Under the pieces are notes generated by a model. It was not told the DNA's origin. It did no database searches and saw only the letters and a program-made list of their open reading frames with translations. 64,000 nt of DNA from Pontederia crassipes (taxonomy: Eukaryota; Streptophyta; Magnoliopsida; Commelinales; Pontederiaceae), in contig CM060198.1 of the NCBI GenBank assembly GCA_030549335.1, positions 496,001 through 560,000 on the forward strand, read 5' to 3'. Both the position numbers and the translations under genes were made by a program. Within the stretch, counting starts at the first letter, position 1, and every line of letters begins with the position of its first letter. Shown piece after piece: positions 45,259-56,490 of this stretch.

Positions 45259-46442
45259 CACTACAAGAAAAACGCTGATTAATTACACACGGTCAAAATC
45301 GTATGTAATCAGTCCAAAAACCGTGGGTAATACATTTTTCAACGATTTTTCAGATGAAATCGATCCGTCGGAAAAATAGTCGTCGCAAATCGATTTGCGA
45401 TGGTCGAAAAAAATTAGTCGGAAATATTTCGGTGTCCGTCGGAAAAATCCGTCGGAAACATTTTTCGACGATCGCAACTGTCGAAACTTTCGACGGTTGT
45501 TGCAACCGTCAATCTTTCGGTGGTCGCAACAATCGCAAAGAATTTTTTAAAAATAAAAAAAACTAGTAGCCGGATCGGGCCGCGGCCAAATTCGGCCGCC
45601 CCCGACCGCTGGCTGCCAGATCCGACAAGCAGCGGCCAGATACGGTCACCCGCAGCCAGATCCGCCGGCCAGGCGTCAGATCCGACCGTCGGAGCCAGAT
45701 CCGGACCGCAGTCGACCGAAGGCGGCCAGATCGGACGACCAGTGGTCGGATCCGGCCGCCCGCCTGTCAAGCCTAACCGATCCGGCCGCCTGGGGTCCGG
45801 GCCGGAGAGAGAGAGACGTCGGCAGGAGAGGATCGTCGGCGGTGGACACTTGACGTCCGATCAGAGACTCGTCGACCGGGAGAGGGAGAAGGAGAGGGGG
45901 AGAGAGAGAGAGGAGAGGAGGGAGATAGGAGATCAGAGGTAATATATATATAAAGGTGGAAAAATGAGAAAGCGAGAAAACGGAAAAAAAAAGTGGGATA
46001 AGGAATATTAATTATTTTTAAAATTACCGATGATTGTGACCGTCAAAAAATAAAATAATAATATAATAAATTACATAATTTATTATTTTCATTTCTGACG
46101 GTCGTAACCATTGGAAAATCCGTCAAAAATTACGACGGATGGATATCCGTCTAAAAAATATCGACGTTCTTAATCGTCGAAAAATAAAATAATAATATAA
46201 CAAATTGCATAATTTATTATTTTCATTTCCGACGGTCGTAACCGTCGGAAAATCCGTTGGAAATTACGACGGATGGATATCCGTCGGAAATATCAACGTT
46301 CCTAATCGTCGAAAAATAAAAAAATAATATAATAAATTACATAATTTATTATTTTTATTTTCGACGATTGTAACCGTCGTAAAATCCGTCGCAAATTGCG
46401 ACGGATTTCTATCCATCAGAAAATGATAATTTTCTTGTAGTG
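45259..46442 (+). mobile_element. non-autonomous CACTA transposon, complete, TSD AGT
   Basis: Ends CACTACAAGAAAAA and TTTTCTTGTAGTG, with the 3-bp duplication AGT at 45256-45258 and 46443-46445, as for CACTA elements. Both ends carry clustered subterminal repeats built on CCGTCGGAAA and GACGGTCGTAACCGTCGG. A GC-rich core (45575-45800) has CGGCCAGATCCGG words, shared with 53285-53475 and 60034-60520. No transposase is coded, so it needs an autonomous relative such as the one at 59117. Confidence 0.9.
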
Positions 46443-46538
46443 AGTAACGGAATCAAGGCACAAATGTAAGGGGTCCAAGCTTATATATTTCTATATGTTC
46501 TTAAAATTTTTCTTTTATCCTTAATAATTTATATAGTA

Positions 46539-46580
46539 ATTTGTTAATGTAAGGTGTCGCAAATTTTGTTGTTGTTGTTG
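46539..46580 (+). mobile_element. 42-bp insertion with GTTGTTGTTGTTG tail and 23-bp target duplication
   Basis: A perfect 23-bp direct repeat (46516-46538 and 46581-46603, starting TATCCTTAATAATT) encloses 42 bp ending in (GTT)n. A long target duplication plus a TTG-repeat tail is the mark of target-primed insertion by an RTE LINE or a SINE using it, here truncated to almost nothing. Confidence 0.7.
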
Positions 46581-46603
46581 TATCCTTAATAATTTATATA
46601 GTA

Positions 46604-47674
46604 TATTAAAAACTTTTGGTAAGGCCCCTTAGAACCCCCTAGCTTCGTCCCTGCATTATACCACATATTACAAGTAAAATATTTGAAAATTTTTAACATT
46701 TTATTTATATCTGATAATTTCATAATATATATAACTTTAATTTATCTATATTATATGTCTATATTAAGCATGTCAATTTTGATGAAATAACACATTAGAA
46801 TCAAATAAAATAAAATTTTCATAATTTTTTTTATATAACATCTTGGTCTATATTATAAAGATAAATTGTCAAATGCGACATTTTTACTTTGTCACAAAGA
46901 AGATGAATTAAATAAAATAAAAAACTAAATAAGAGACATTGTTAAAATATCAAAAAGATGGAATTTGCTTAATCATAAGATATAATATTTTAAAAATTAA
47001 GATAGATATTAATTACTTATAAGGAGAAGTCAAATTTCATATTTCTATACCAAAAATTAGGATAAATTATATGGATCGTTCCTTAACTTTAAGTGTGATA
47101 ATAATTTGATCCACCAAGTTCAATTTATAACCATAATGTTCTTTAATTAATATTATTAGGGACACTTATCAAAATATAGTTATGTCAAATGTCAACTTTT
47201 AATGTAGTATATATTTATATTTATTGAATGCATATTAATTATAAAAAAATCGAATTGGACTTATAAAAAATTAAAGGTTTGATTGGGAGTTTAAAAATAT
47301 CATTTCTCAATATAATTATTTTTGCATTTTAAAAAAAGAATAATAGAAATGCATATGTGGATGCGAAAGGTAAATTTATATGTAATGGGCCAAGTTAATT
47401 GGTTTATTTTATATTTACAATTTGATCAAAATATTGGATGATAAATAAATAGATATTTTTTACACATGATACTTTTGTATTGCGGAAATTGCACGCACAT
47501 TCTATTTTCTCAAAAAGCAAAATTATTTTGTTTATTATTTAACAAATATATAAGTAATTTCTTTACTATATATAGCGTTATGCCCCTATTATATAAAGCG
47601 GAAATCGTGTTCTAATTATTTAATTTTTTTGTATATCTACAAACTGATCAGAATGTGTGATCTTCTACTTGCAG
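46604..47674. other. AT-rich spacer or intron, no coding seen
   Basis: No recognisable exon. It may be the intron left of the small ankyrin-gene exon at 47675. Confidence 0.4.
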
Positions 47675-48039
47675 TCATCAGTATCTGGAAAGGCATCTGC
47701 AGGATTTTAAGAGCAAGTAAGTGGTCATCAAAAAATAATGATTAAGCGTTTTTTCACCTCGAACATTTATTTTTTATTCCTTAGTTAACTTTTCTTCGAC
47801 GACAATTTATATGTACATGTATGGTATACTGACTTTTGATCATCTCAAATATATACAAAAGTCCTCATCAAGGTAAGAAACAAATATTCGGTCATGTAGA
47901 AACAAATGTTTCGTATAAACACATTGACATCTATTTTTTTTTTACGAATCAACATGCTTTCATTTTTATTCTCATACGTATTAGTTAAATTCTGCCTCTA
48001 AATTTTTTTATTTTTAAAAAGGATAATTAATTATACAAA

Positions 48040-48387
48040 TGTTAATAATGCCTTAGATCCTACTCCAACTAGAAACTCATTTGGATCCAAACTTCGAAAT
48101 AAAAAGAAACTTGTCTGACATATTCTATATATTTTCTTATTATGAGATTGTTAAGGAATTAATTTATTTCCTTATTATAAGGTAGGTGTCTTATGTTTGG
48201 AATTAATATAGGATTTCAATTAGTATGTAACTAAAAGGGAGTGTCTATATAAATTCCCTGGGGTCCAAAAGGAAAATAATCTATCTTGTAATTCGCTTCT
48301 ATTCTCCATCAAATAAAATTTTGCGTCATCTTAAATTTCTCGAGTTTTTTCCCGATGCATAATTTATTTTGTACAAAAATCTTAACA
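48040..48387 (+). repeat. 5' LTR of copia 1 (348 bp)
   Basis: TGTTAATAATGCC to TCTTAACA. It contains GTGTCTATATAAATTCC, a likely TATA region, near 48242. Confidence 0.85.
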
Positions 48388-48390
48388 AAC

Positions 48391-48402
48391 TGGTATCGGA
48401 GC
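48391..48402 (+). other. primer-binding site (initiator Met tRNA), copia 1
   Basis: TGGTATCGGAGC, one base off the consensus TGGTATCAGAGC, three bases from the LTR. Confidence 0.8.
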
Positions 48403-48436
48403 GAGGCTTTATCGTCAATCCTCTATCCGCGTAGAG

Positions 48437-49190
48437 ATGGCATCACACAACATGAACATCGAAAAATTCAAAGGAAGAAATAGTTTCAGTCTCTGACAAA
48501 TCAAGATGATGACACTTCTTAAACAACAAGGAGTCTAGGCACCGCTCACAAACGTGTCGAAGAACAATGAAAAGGAAGAAGACTCAAAGGGCAAAAAAAA
48601 AGGGGTCCGACCTCGCAAATTTGGCGGCACTAAAGGAGACGACGCACTATATGACCCTATTGTGTTTGGCAGACGAGGTGATTATCGAAGACGCCGATCA
48701 AGAAATGACAGCTGGTCTGTGGTCGAAACTTGAGAGTCTCTACATGACCAAGTTTCTGAACAACAAGTTGCTATTGAAACAACGCTTGTTCGCCCTCCGC
48801 ATGCAAGAAGGTGCACCTCTGAAAGATCATCTTGATTAGATGAATACTCTGTTGATTGAATTAATGTGAAGATTGAAGACGAAGATGCTCTTTTACTTCT
48901 GTTAGTATCTCTTCCTTTGTCATACGAAAATTTCTTTTAGTCTGTTATCATCGGAAGAGACACAATTACTTTGAGAGAAGTAAGATCGAGTTTACATACT
49001 CGTGAACTTCTTCGTAGGGTGTCTAGCAAGGCTATAGAGACTGAGGCCGCAGGGTTGGTAACAATCGCAGAAAAGACAAACCATAAAAATGATAAGTCGA
49101 AGAAGAAGAACATCAATCCGAAGGATATCTGCAACTATTGCAAAGAACCAGATCATTGGAAGAATGATTGCCTCAAGAAAAAGAAGAAGA
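48437..49190 (+). pseudogene. gag: copia 1 gag with zinc knuckle, broken
   Basis: It starts MASHNMNIEKFKGRNSF and is interrupted by TGA soon after (about 48496) and by other stops. Core pieces are LADEVIIEDADQEMTAGLWS and KLESLYMTKFLNNKLLLKQR, typical of Tork/Tnt1-type gag. The knuckle CNYCKEPDHWKNDC (about 49129-49170, intact CCHC spacing) follows a lysine-rich stretch. Confidence 0.85.
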
Positions 49191-49269
49191 ATACAATTGC
49201 TACAGTAGCACACCAGAATAGCGAATATGATTATGACGATTTGACTCTCATAGTGTCTGATAAGAGATG

Positions 49270-50520
49270 TTTGAAGGAGAGTTGGATTTTGGATTCAGGA
49301 TGTTTTTATGACTCTACACAGAGAGTGGTTCTCAACTTATAAGAATATTGATGGCAAAAAGATCATCATGATAATGATGCAACTTGTAAAATAGTTGAAA
49401 TTTGCTCAATTCATATTAGAACTCATGGCAATCAAGTGAGAATATTGACAGAGGTTCGACATGTTCCGCATCTGAAGAAAAATCTGATATCATTAGGAGT
49501 TTTGGACTCTAAAGGATATCGGATAAATGCTAGAGAAGATGTTCTCACGGTCACCAAGGGTGATGTTGAAATCATGAGAGGAGTCAGGCAAAAATCCTTG
49601 TACATACTATAAGGCATAGTAATTTCTGACGTCATTGTAGTAGATAGTTCATTCAAATCAAAATTAGAAGTATCAAAGTTGTGGCACATTGCGACTTTGT
49701 CATATGTGTCAGAAAGGGATGGACATCCTCAGTAAGCGCAATCTTCTGGATGATCAAAAGATTTTCAAAATCGAATTATGCAAGCATTGTGTTTTTGGAA
49801 AACAAAAATGATATCAATTCAGCAAAGCCATGCACAAGACGAAGGCAACACTCGATTACATCCACACTATCTATTGGGGCCCCTCTTGTGTTCCATCTCT
49901 AGGAGGTTTTAGGTACTTTCTATCTATGATAGATGATTACTCAAGAATGACATGGGAATTCATAATGAAGCACAAGAGAGAGATATTCGAAGATTTCAAG
50001 CAGTGGAAGGTTATGGTGGACAATCAGACATCGAGAAAAGTAAAACATCTTCGTACTGATAATGATTTGGAGTTTTGTTCGTCTGAATTTGATCGGTTCT
50101 GCAAAAATGAAGGCAATGTTAGACATCGCACCGTCAAAGATACATCAGAGTAGAATAGTGTAGTAGAACGCATGAACATAACTCTTCAGGAGAGGGCACG
50201 GTGCATGCTCTCTAATTTTGATCTAAACAAGTCATTCTGAACTGAGGCTGTTAGCACTGCATGCTATCTTATCAATGGGAGTCCTACAACCGCGATCGAT
50301 CTGAAGACTTCCATTGAGGTATGGTCAGGAAATCCTAGTTAAGATAATATGAAAGTTTTTTGTCGTCCATCATATTATCATATCAGTAAAGAAAAGCTGG
50401 AACTAAGGGCCAAAGAATGAGTCTTTGTAAGATATGGTGTAGGTGTAAAAAGCTTCAGAATATGATCTCCTTCAGAGCACAAGGTTGTTCACAGCAGAAA
50501 CATATCCTTTGATGAGATGT
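49270..50520 (+). pseudogene. copia 1 protease and integrase, broken
   Basis: Protease begins SWILDSGCFYDST (DSG present; the usual H is altered). After frameshifts, a pre-integrase piece (VTKGDVEIMRGVRQKSLYI) and integrase core follow: SLGGFRYFLSMIDDYSRMTW, then LRTDNDLEF (second aspartate) and the region with VVERMNITLQERARCML (glutamate). Stops occur at about 49340, 49610 and 50151, among others. After 50520 only a short linker (KQKSNIVDSI and on) precedes the 3' LTR. Confidence 0.85.
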
Positions 50521-50889
50521 TTATACTCAAGCAGAAATCAAATATTGTTGACTCAATAAAGGAGAGTATCAACAAACAGCTGGAGTTTGAAATAACTCAA
50601 ATTCAAAATGGGGTAGAAGAATCTCATCAAGTTGACCAACCAGGGTCGGAAAGAGCAAATAGAAGAAGCAACGACAAGCCTGGCTGCTGGACATGCTCGC
50701 AGGCAAGTAGGTCCTCCTAAGCATTATGGCTTTGAGGACATGATTGCATATACATTCCAAGTAACTAAAGAGGTGGATTCTTCAGATCAAACTACAATGA
50801 TGCTATCACATGTGCAGAATTAGAACAGGGACCGACGACGGCAAAGAGTGTTAGATATCGGATTGGAGGATTCAATTCAAGATAGAGAT

Positions 50890-51209
50890 TATTAATAATG
50901 CCTAGAATCCTACTCCGGCTAAAAATTCATCTGGACCTAAACTCCAAAATAAAAGAAAACTCGTGAGATTGTTAAGGAACTGATTTATTTCCTTATCACA
51001 AGATAGGCGTCATATTTTTTAGATTAATATAGAGTCTCAATTAGTCTGTAATTCCTATCATCTGTAAAAGAGAGTGCCTATATAAACTTCGTAGGGTCTA
51101 AAGAAAAAGCAATCTGTCTTCTATTTTCCATCAAATAAAATTTTATGTCATCTTAAAATTCTTGAATTTTCTCACGGTGCATAATTGTTTTCGTACATAA
51201 ATCCTAACA
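50890..51209 (+). repeat. 3' LTR of copia 1
   Basis: It aligns with 48040-48387 with about 15-20 percent visible differences and small gaps. Its first bases are mutated (TATTAATAATG for TGTTAATAATG) and it ends CCTAACA. Confidence 0.8.
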
Positions 51210-51454
51210 ACAAACAAATGAGAAATGGATAAACTTATCCTTTTTTGTTTGTCATAAAGAAATATTCATATGCTTAACACATAAAGAAAGAAAATAAACA
51301 ATCAAAATTGAAACGAATTCACATGCAGTATTTATGAAATATTTATAATTTGCATTTGTTAACTTAGTTTTTCCATATAAATTAATCGAATAAGTCGTGA
51401 TGTATTGCTTCAGTTCCTAGGTCAAGATATCTTGAATTAAAATCAATCGGAATT

Positions 51455-51535
51455 GGGGTGGAGTAGATAATAGTTTCTCACCGCTTAAGCAAAGATTTTG
51501 AGTTCGAATCTTTGTGGATGTAGAAAATTTTTGCT
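51455..51535 (+). mobile_element. possible tRNA-derived SINE remnant in ankyrin-gene intron
   Basis: GAGTTCGAATCTTTG at about 51499 resembles a polymerase III B box. An A box could lie near 51468 (TAGTTTCTCACCGC). No target duplication or tail was found. It does not fold as a tRNA by eye. Confidence 0.25.
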
Positions 51536-52416
51536 GGAAGTCTCACCTGCCATAGTTAGACATGCTGTCAAGAATGTCAGTTCGACGATCGGCGCCGCTA
51601 TCCCGGAGATTGGGGTGGCAAAAAAAAGATATTTTAAATCGAACTCTCATAAAATTTATTTTATATTTCTTTTTATTTCAAAGTTATATTTAATTTCTTT
51701 GCCTTGCCTGTTTGTCTAATGAAAAAAGATATAATTATTTATTGTTCAGATATATAAATAACGAATAATTAATTTAATTAACAGGATGCTCGAAGATAGA
51801 GTACTTGTGTTCCCTCAAGGAGAAGCATAATGGTTACATGAAGCTCATCGCGTTCATTGCTAGAAAGCCCTCCTACTGGGAGTTCCTTAAGTTGGGGTGG
51901 TGGAGAATCGAGGAGACAGACAAGGAACCGTCGAAGAATTTCTGGAATGAGTCGCCGCTGACCCGGGGCATAAAGATGGGTATCTACGAGTTCGTGGAGC
52001 AGATTCTGAAGGTGTGCCCATCGTCCTCCTTCGTCCTCGACCAGGACAACCACAACATTCTGCAAGTTGCCATCGAGAAAGGCCAAGAGAGAATCGTCGA
52101 TCTCATCGAGTCGTTGGCCCACGCCGACAATCCAGTTCTGCCGTCGTCCTGGCTGTCGTCCGTTGTCAAGAGAGACGGGAGTAACATGGGTCACTTTGCC
52201 GCCAACCCTACCGTCGACGAAAAATACGCGTCTCCTTTGCAATTGCAGACTGAACTGCGATGGTTTAAGGTGCATGCATATATGTTTGTTCAATTTTTTG
52301 CAAGGATCTGATCTGGAGGGTTTAAGATCCGCTTCACAGGGTGTAAAATAAAGGATACTTCACGGCTCCATTGCTTATTTCTTATGATTTAGTTAATTTA
52401 ATATTTGTAGATGAAG

Positions 52417-52418
<2 letters not shown>

Positions 52419-52455
<37 letters not shown>

Positions 52456-52465
52456 TGCATGCATA
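52419..52465. repeat. (AT)n followed by (GCAT)n microsatellite
   Basis: About 17 AT units and three GCAT units in the last intron of the ankyrin/PGG gene. Confidence 0.95.
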
Positions 52466-53228
52466 GGCATATACGATGATGCATTATTGATTAATTGTTG
52501 TCGGTCGATCGTGCATGCAGCGGGTGCAAAGGATGGTGCCCCCAGAACTGCGGTACCGTCGAAACAATGATAAGAAGACCGCGCGTGAGCTCTTCTCGGA
52601 AAAGCACAAGGGCATGCTCGTCAAAGCCCAGATGGATCTGAAGAAGAGGGGGAGCTGTGCACCCCCCTTGTGGCGGCCGTCGTCTTCGCCTCCAGCTTCT
52701 CCATCCCCGGAGACAAAGAGAAGGGAAGGCCGCTGTACATGCAGAAGGTGGCATTCAAGGTCTTCTCTCACGCCTACGTGATTGGACTCTCCTGCGCCTC
52801 GACGGCCCTGGTGCTCTGCCTGTCCTTCGCCACCTCGCAGTACAGGGAGGAGGACTTCGAGAGCTACATCCCCACCGAGTACCGCCTCGCCGCGTTATCT
52901 TTTATCATGACGTTGGTGGCTCTGCTTGTGGCGTTCTCGTGCAACATCTACCTCAATTTATACGGGGCTGAGAAGGTGGAGACCGGCAATGCCATTCCAT
53001 TCGTTTGCGAGCTGCTCGTCCTGCCCACCGTCTTCCTGCTCTATCTCATTAACCGAGGGGGCACCGCGTCGTTGGGCATCACAAAGTACCTGCGCGAATT
53101 GTTTTGAATCTCGATATGTCCTCTTTAATTTCAGTGATACGAATGCATGCACATATGGTTGCAACTGCATGCAACAGAATAAGAATTTGGTCATCTGGAC
53201 ATCTACCATTTTTCTATCTAAGCTATAT

Positions 53229-54423
53229 GTTTCCTTCGACGGTCGTAATTATCGTAAAAAATTTTTTAAATATAAAAGATCCGAAAGCTAGGCGGCCGAT
53301 CCGGCCACCAGCGGCCGGATGGCCGGATCCGGCCGGACGCTATTGGATCCGGCCGCCAGCGGCCAAATCTAGCCCACAAGCAGTTGGATCCTGCCGCCAG
53401 CGGCCGAATCCGACTGCCAATGGCCGAATCTAGCCGGATCCGGCCGCTGGGGCCAGATCCGACCGCAGCGGCCGGAGAGAAAGAGAGAGAAAGAGAAAAA
53501 GAAAGAGAGAGATGCCGGCGAAGAGAGAGACATCGGCGGGAGAGGGTCGCCGGCGGTCGACGCTTCACATCCGGCCAGAGGCTCGCCGGCTGGGAGAGGA
53601 AGAGGGAGAGGGGGGGAGAGAGAGAGGAGAGGAAAAATGAGAAAAATGGGAAAAGTATTATATATATATTTGGAAAAAAGGGAGAAAGCGGAAAAACAAA
53701 AAAAAAGCGGGATCATAAAATTTTAATTACAGACGGCTCTGGCCGTCGGAAAAATAAATATTAATTATTTTTTAAAGTTACCGACGGTTGTGACCGTCGA
53801 AAAAATATTTAATTATATATAATATTTTTTTATTTTACCAACGGTTTGAACAGTCGGTAATTATTACCGACGATCGAAACCGTCGGTAATTATTACCGAC
53901 GATCGAAACCGTCGGTAATTGCGACGGTTTGGACCGTAGCTAATTATATTAATAAAATATCCATCATATGATATTATTATATATTTACCGACGGTTACGA
54001 CCGTTGGAAATTGCGGCGAATTTTACAATGGATGGATATCCGTCGAAAATATCGACGTTCCTAATCGTCGAAAAATTAAATAATAATATAAAAAAATTAC
54101 ATAATTTATTTTTTTTTCATTTCTGACGGTCGTAACCGTTGGAAAAATTAAATAATAATATAACAAATTACATAATTTATTTTTTCATTTACGACGATCG
54201 CGACCGTCGGAAAATCTGTCAAAAATTGCGAGAATCGATATCCGTCAGAAATATCGGCGTTCCTTATCGTCGAAAAATAAAATAATAATTATTTTCATTT
54301 TCGACGGTCATAACCGTCAAAAAATCCATTAAAAATGAAACCGTCGAAAAATTCATCGCAAATTGCGACGAATTTCTAGTCGTCGGAAATTGCCCGTCGA
54401 AAAATGGCAATTTTCTTGTAGTG
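53229..54423 (+). mobile_element. CACTA relic 2, left end missing
   Basis: The right end TTTTCTTGTAGTG (to 54423) and subterminal arrays (53730-54415; TTACCGACGATCGAAACCG-like words) match CACTA 1. The GC-rich core (53285-53475) and the following GAGAGAGA/CCGGC region parallel 45575-45930. The left terminal repeat is gone: homology starts at TCGACGGTCGTAA, 120 bp after the stop codon of the ankyrin/PGG gene. Confidence 0.85.
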
Positions 54424-55990
54424 TATGATATTTAATTACATCCCTTTATTTCTAAATCTCATTATAATGCGCTTGATTGAAACCATCGACAATTAATTGC
54501 ATTGTTGATCACTAACTGATCACAATAGGTTTTAACCCATTTTCTATTCAATTCACCCATATTGAGCCCTCATTTTGCCTAACTTTTGGCCAAATATGCT
54601 TGGAATGCATGGATTGTGATAACTAGTTGATCTTTCTCATTTTATACTTAATTCCATGTGCATAGAGTTTCTGAAATGCTAAAATCCCATGTGTAATAAT
54701 TCTATGCCAAGTTATCATTTTTTGGGCAAGTTATCATTCCAATGTGCAAAGTTATCATTTTTCTACTTGAGCTGATTTCTAGTGATTATTTTACCCTAAA
54801 TCCCATGCCATCATTAATTAATCATATTTGGATGATCATATTTTAACTAATGCATGGATTGTGATAACTAATGTTGGATGATCATAGTTTAGAGATAAAT
54901 AAAAAAGCATTGGCACTAATGTTGGATTGATTTCATTTCTGTTTAGTTAATTGAAGTAATTCCCTCATATTTAAAGTGCAATTGATTGTTATCATTTCAG
55001 ATTTCACTAAATTGCCAAAAATCAGAAAGGAACTTGAGTTTGAGCCTAATGATAACTTGATATTCAGTGGGGATCCTCTTCTAATTCAATTTAGCTAACA
55101 TTTATATGAGAATATAATAATTAGTTTTGGACAAATTTAGCTATGAGAACCATCCTCATTTAGCTAACATTGAATCAGATTTGACTAACAATTGATAACT
55201 TGTTCCATTCCATCCATAATAAAGTTAGATGAACCCCAACTCCTAGGAGAACCTTCCTCATTAATAGATAAACCCTTTTAGCCCTTAGTTTAGCGTTTAT
55301 AATTCAATTCAGATAACTTTCCAAAAGTTAAAAATAGTTATCCTTTTGCCAAAATTAAAAATCCATTTTCTATTTTCTTTAATTTCCTATTTTTGCCATT
55401 AGAAGTAGGATTAATCCAGATTGTCTTAGGGAGTCTTTAGCTTCAAATCACTGTGGATATGACATTTAGGGTTTACTACAATTGACCTGTGCACTGCAGT
55501 AGAGAGTGACTTAATGAGTTAAACCAAAAATTGAAAAATCTAAATTTTGACCCCAAAATCAACAACCTCAATTTCACTATCAATTGTCTAAAACTTGTTG
55601 TTGAAGTGTTTCGATTTCACGACTCCAATCGAGTGGGTCATTGTGCTCAACATGGAGCCATATTTATAGAGAAAAACATCCACAAACTCCACCCTCACCA
55701 TGCCATAGCCGTCACCCCCAAGTGCAACCATGCCGAGAGCAATTCTTCCACTCTTATGATGACTACGAAGGTCATTTTGTTACATCTCTCACATGATTGA
55801 TGTGATCATGCAATTTCAACATTTTTAAGATCCATGTAGTATTATTGTAACTTCAATACTCCCACTATACGTGAAGTATTAAAAGGAGATGAAACTTCTT
55901 TTGACTCATATATTCTTGAATTCCACTAAACCAACGTGCTTAATGAATGTTCCAGTTGGAATTTCTTTTCATTTGTAGGTGTATAGTATC
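54424..55990. other. AT-rich spacer, unassigned
   Basis: It holds a short direct repeat (GCATGGATTGTGATAACTA at about 54607 and 54853) and a triple AAGTTATCATT cluster near 54710-54765. At 55660-55670 the minus strand has CTATAAATATGG, so an antisense LTR remnant is possible around 55450-55830. No coding region seen. Confidence 0.4.
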
Positions 55991-56444
55991 TGATGGAGTT
56001 AGTTAAGGTGGAGTCTGATTCTGGGCCTAACTAATTTGTTGTTAGATATGGTAGGAAGAATTTGAGAGATGGTAACTTCCTTGTAACCATAGTCTGGGGA
56101 GATTGAGTGGTTATCATAACTATCTTATTTGTTAGATATGGAGTTATGGAGAATCAGGATAAAATATACGATTATCCTGGGTTGTTACCCAAGGCACATA
56201 TCTGGTAGTGATTATGCACCATATATTGTGGGGATCTGGGTAATGTTTGAAAAAGTGATATGAGACATCTGAATAGAGTGAAACTCTGTGACGGCCGTGG
56301 ATGTAGGAGACAATCTCCGAATCACGTAAAATGTATGTGTCTTTCTCTGTGTGTGATTTCTTATTATTCTTCCACTATCTATTTATTGATTTCTATCAAA
56401 CATCGGTATCAACAGTAAGTTAATATCGAGGATATTTCACAACA
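55991..56444 (+). repeat. 5' LTR of copia 2, left edge tentative
   Basis: It ends TTTCACAACA just before the primer site. The left edge TGATGGAGTTAG is inferred from the TG start and size; TGATTCTGGG at 56011 is an alternative. No second LTR exists to confirm it. Confidence 0.5.
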
Positions 56445-56446
56445 AC

Positions 56447-56460
56447 TGGTATCAGAGCTT
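56447..56460 (+). other. primer-binding site (initiator Met tRNA), copia 2
   Basis: TGGTATCAGAGCTT, an exact match to the consensus. Confidence 0.9.
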
Positions 56461-56490
56461 CGGTGAAGGAGTTCGTGGGCAGTGGGAGCG

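Larger units (their letters stand above)
48040..51209 (+). mobile_element. Ty1/copia element 1, TSD ACAAA, lacking reverse transcriptase
   Basis: LTRs at 48040-48387 and about 50890-51209 and an exact 5-bp duplication ACAAA (48035-48039, 51210-51214) define it. Inside are a primer site, broken gag, protease and integrase, but the sequence passes from the post-integrase region straight to the 3' LTR, so reverse transcriptase and RNase H are absent. It lies in sense orientation within the intron 47717-51784 of the ankyrin/PGG gene. Confidence 0.9.
47675..53107 (+). pseudogene. ankyrin/PGG-domain membrane protein gene, 3' part, intron hit by copia
   Basis: Relatives (ACD6/ITN1-like) have N-terminal ankyrin repeats and a C-terminal PGG domain with about four membrane helices, and act in stress and defence signalling. 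Exons: 47675-47716 (ISIWKGICRILRA, phase 1 at both ends), 51785-52269 (CSKIEYLCSLKEKH, ankyrin-like ESPLTRGIKMGIYEFVEQIL and DNHNILQVAIEKGQERIVDL, NMGHFAA, LQTELRWFK) and 52521-53107 (RVQRMVPPEL, KTARELFSEKHKGML, then the PGG region FSIPGDKEKG and hydrophobic helices near 52770-52830, 52890-52960 and 53000-53055). Splice sites are canonical and phases agree. A frameshift near 52655-52668 separates the two halves of the last exon. Upstream ankyrin exons are not in the window. Confidence 0.8.

Noticed and set aside
51455..51535. A tRNA gene
   Set aside because: Only a B-box-like word is present; no acceptor stem or anticodon arm can be folded by eye, so it is kept only as a weak SINE candidate.
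51778..52293. 171-codon antisense open frame over the ankyrin/PGG exon
   Set aside because: Shadow of a GC-rich exon; the plus-strand protein has family motifs and matching splice phases.
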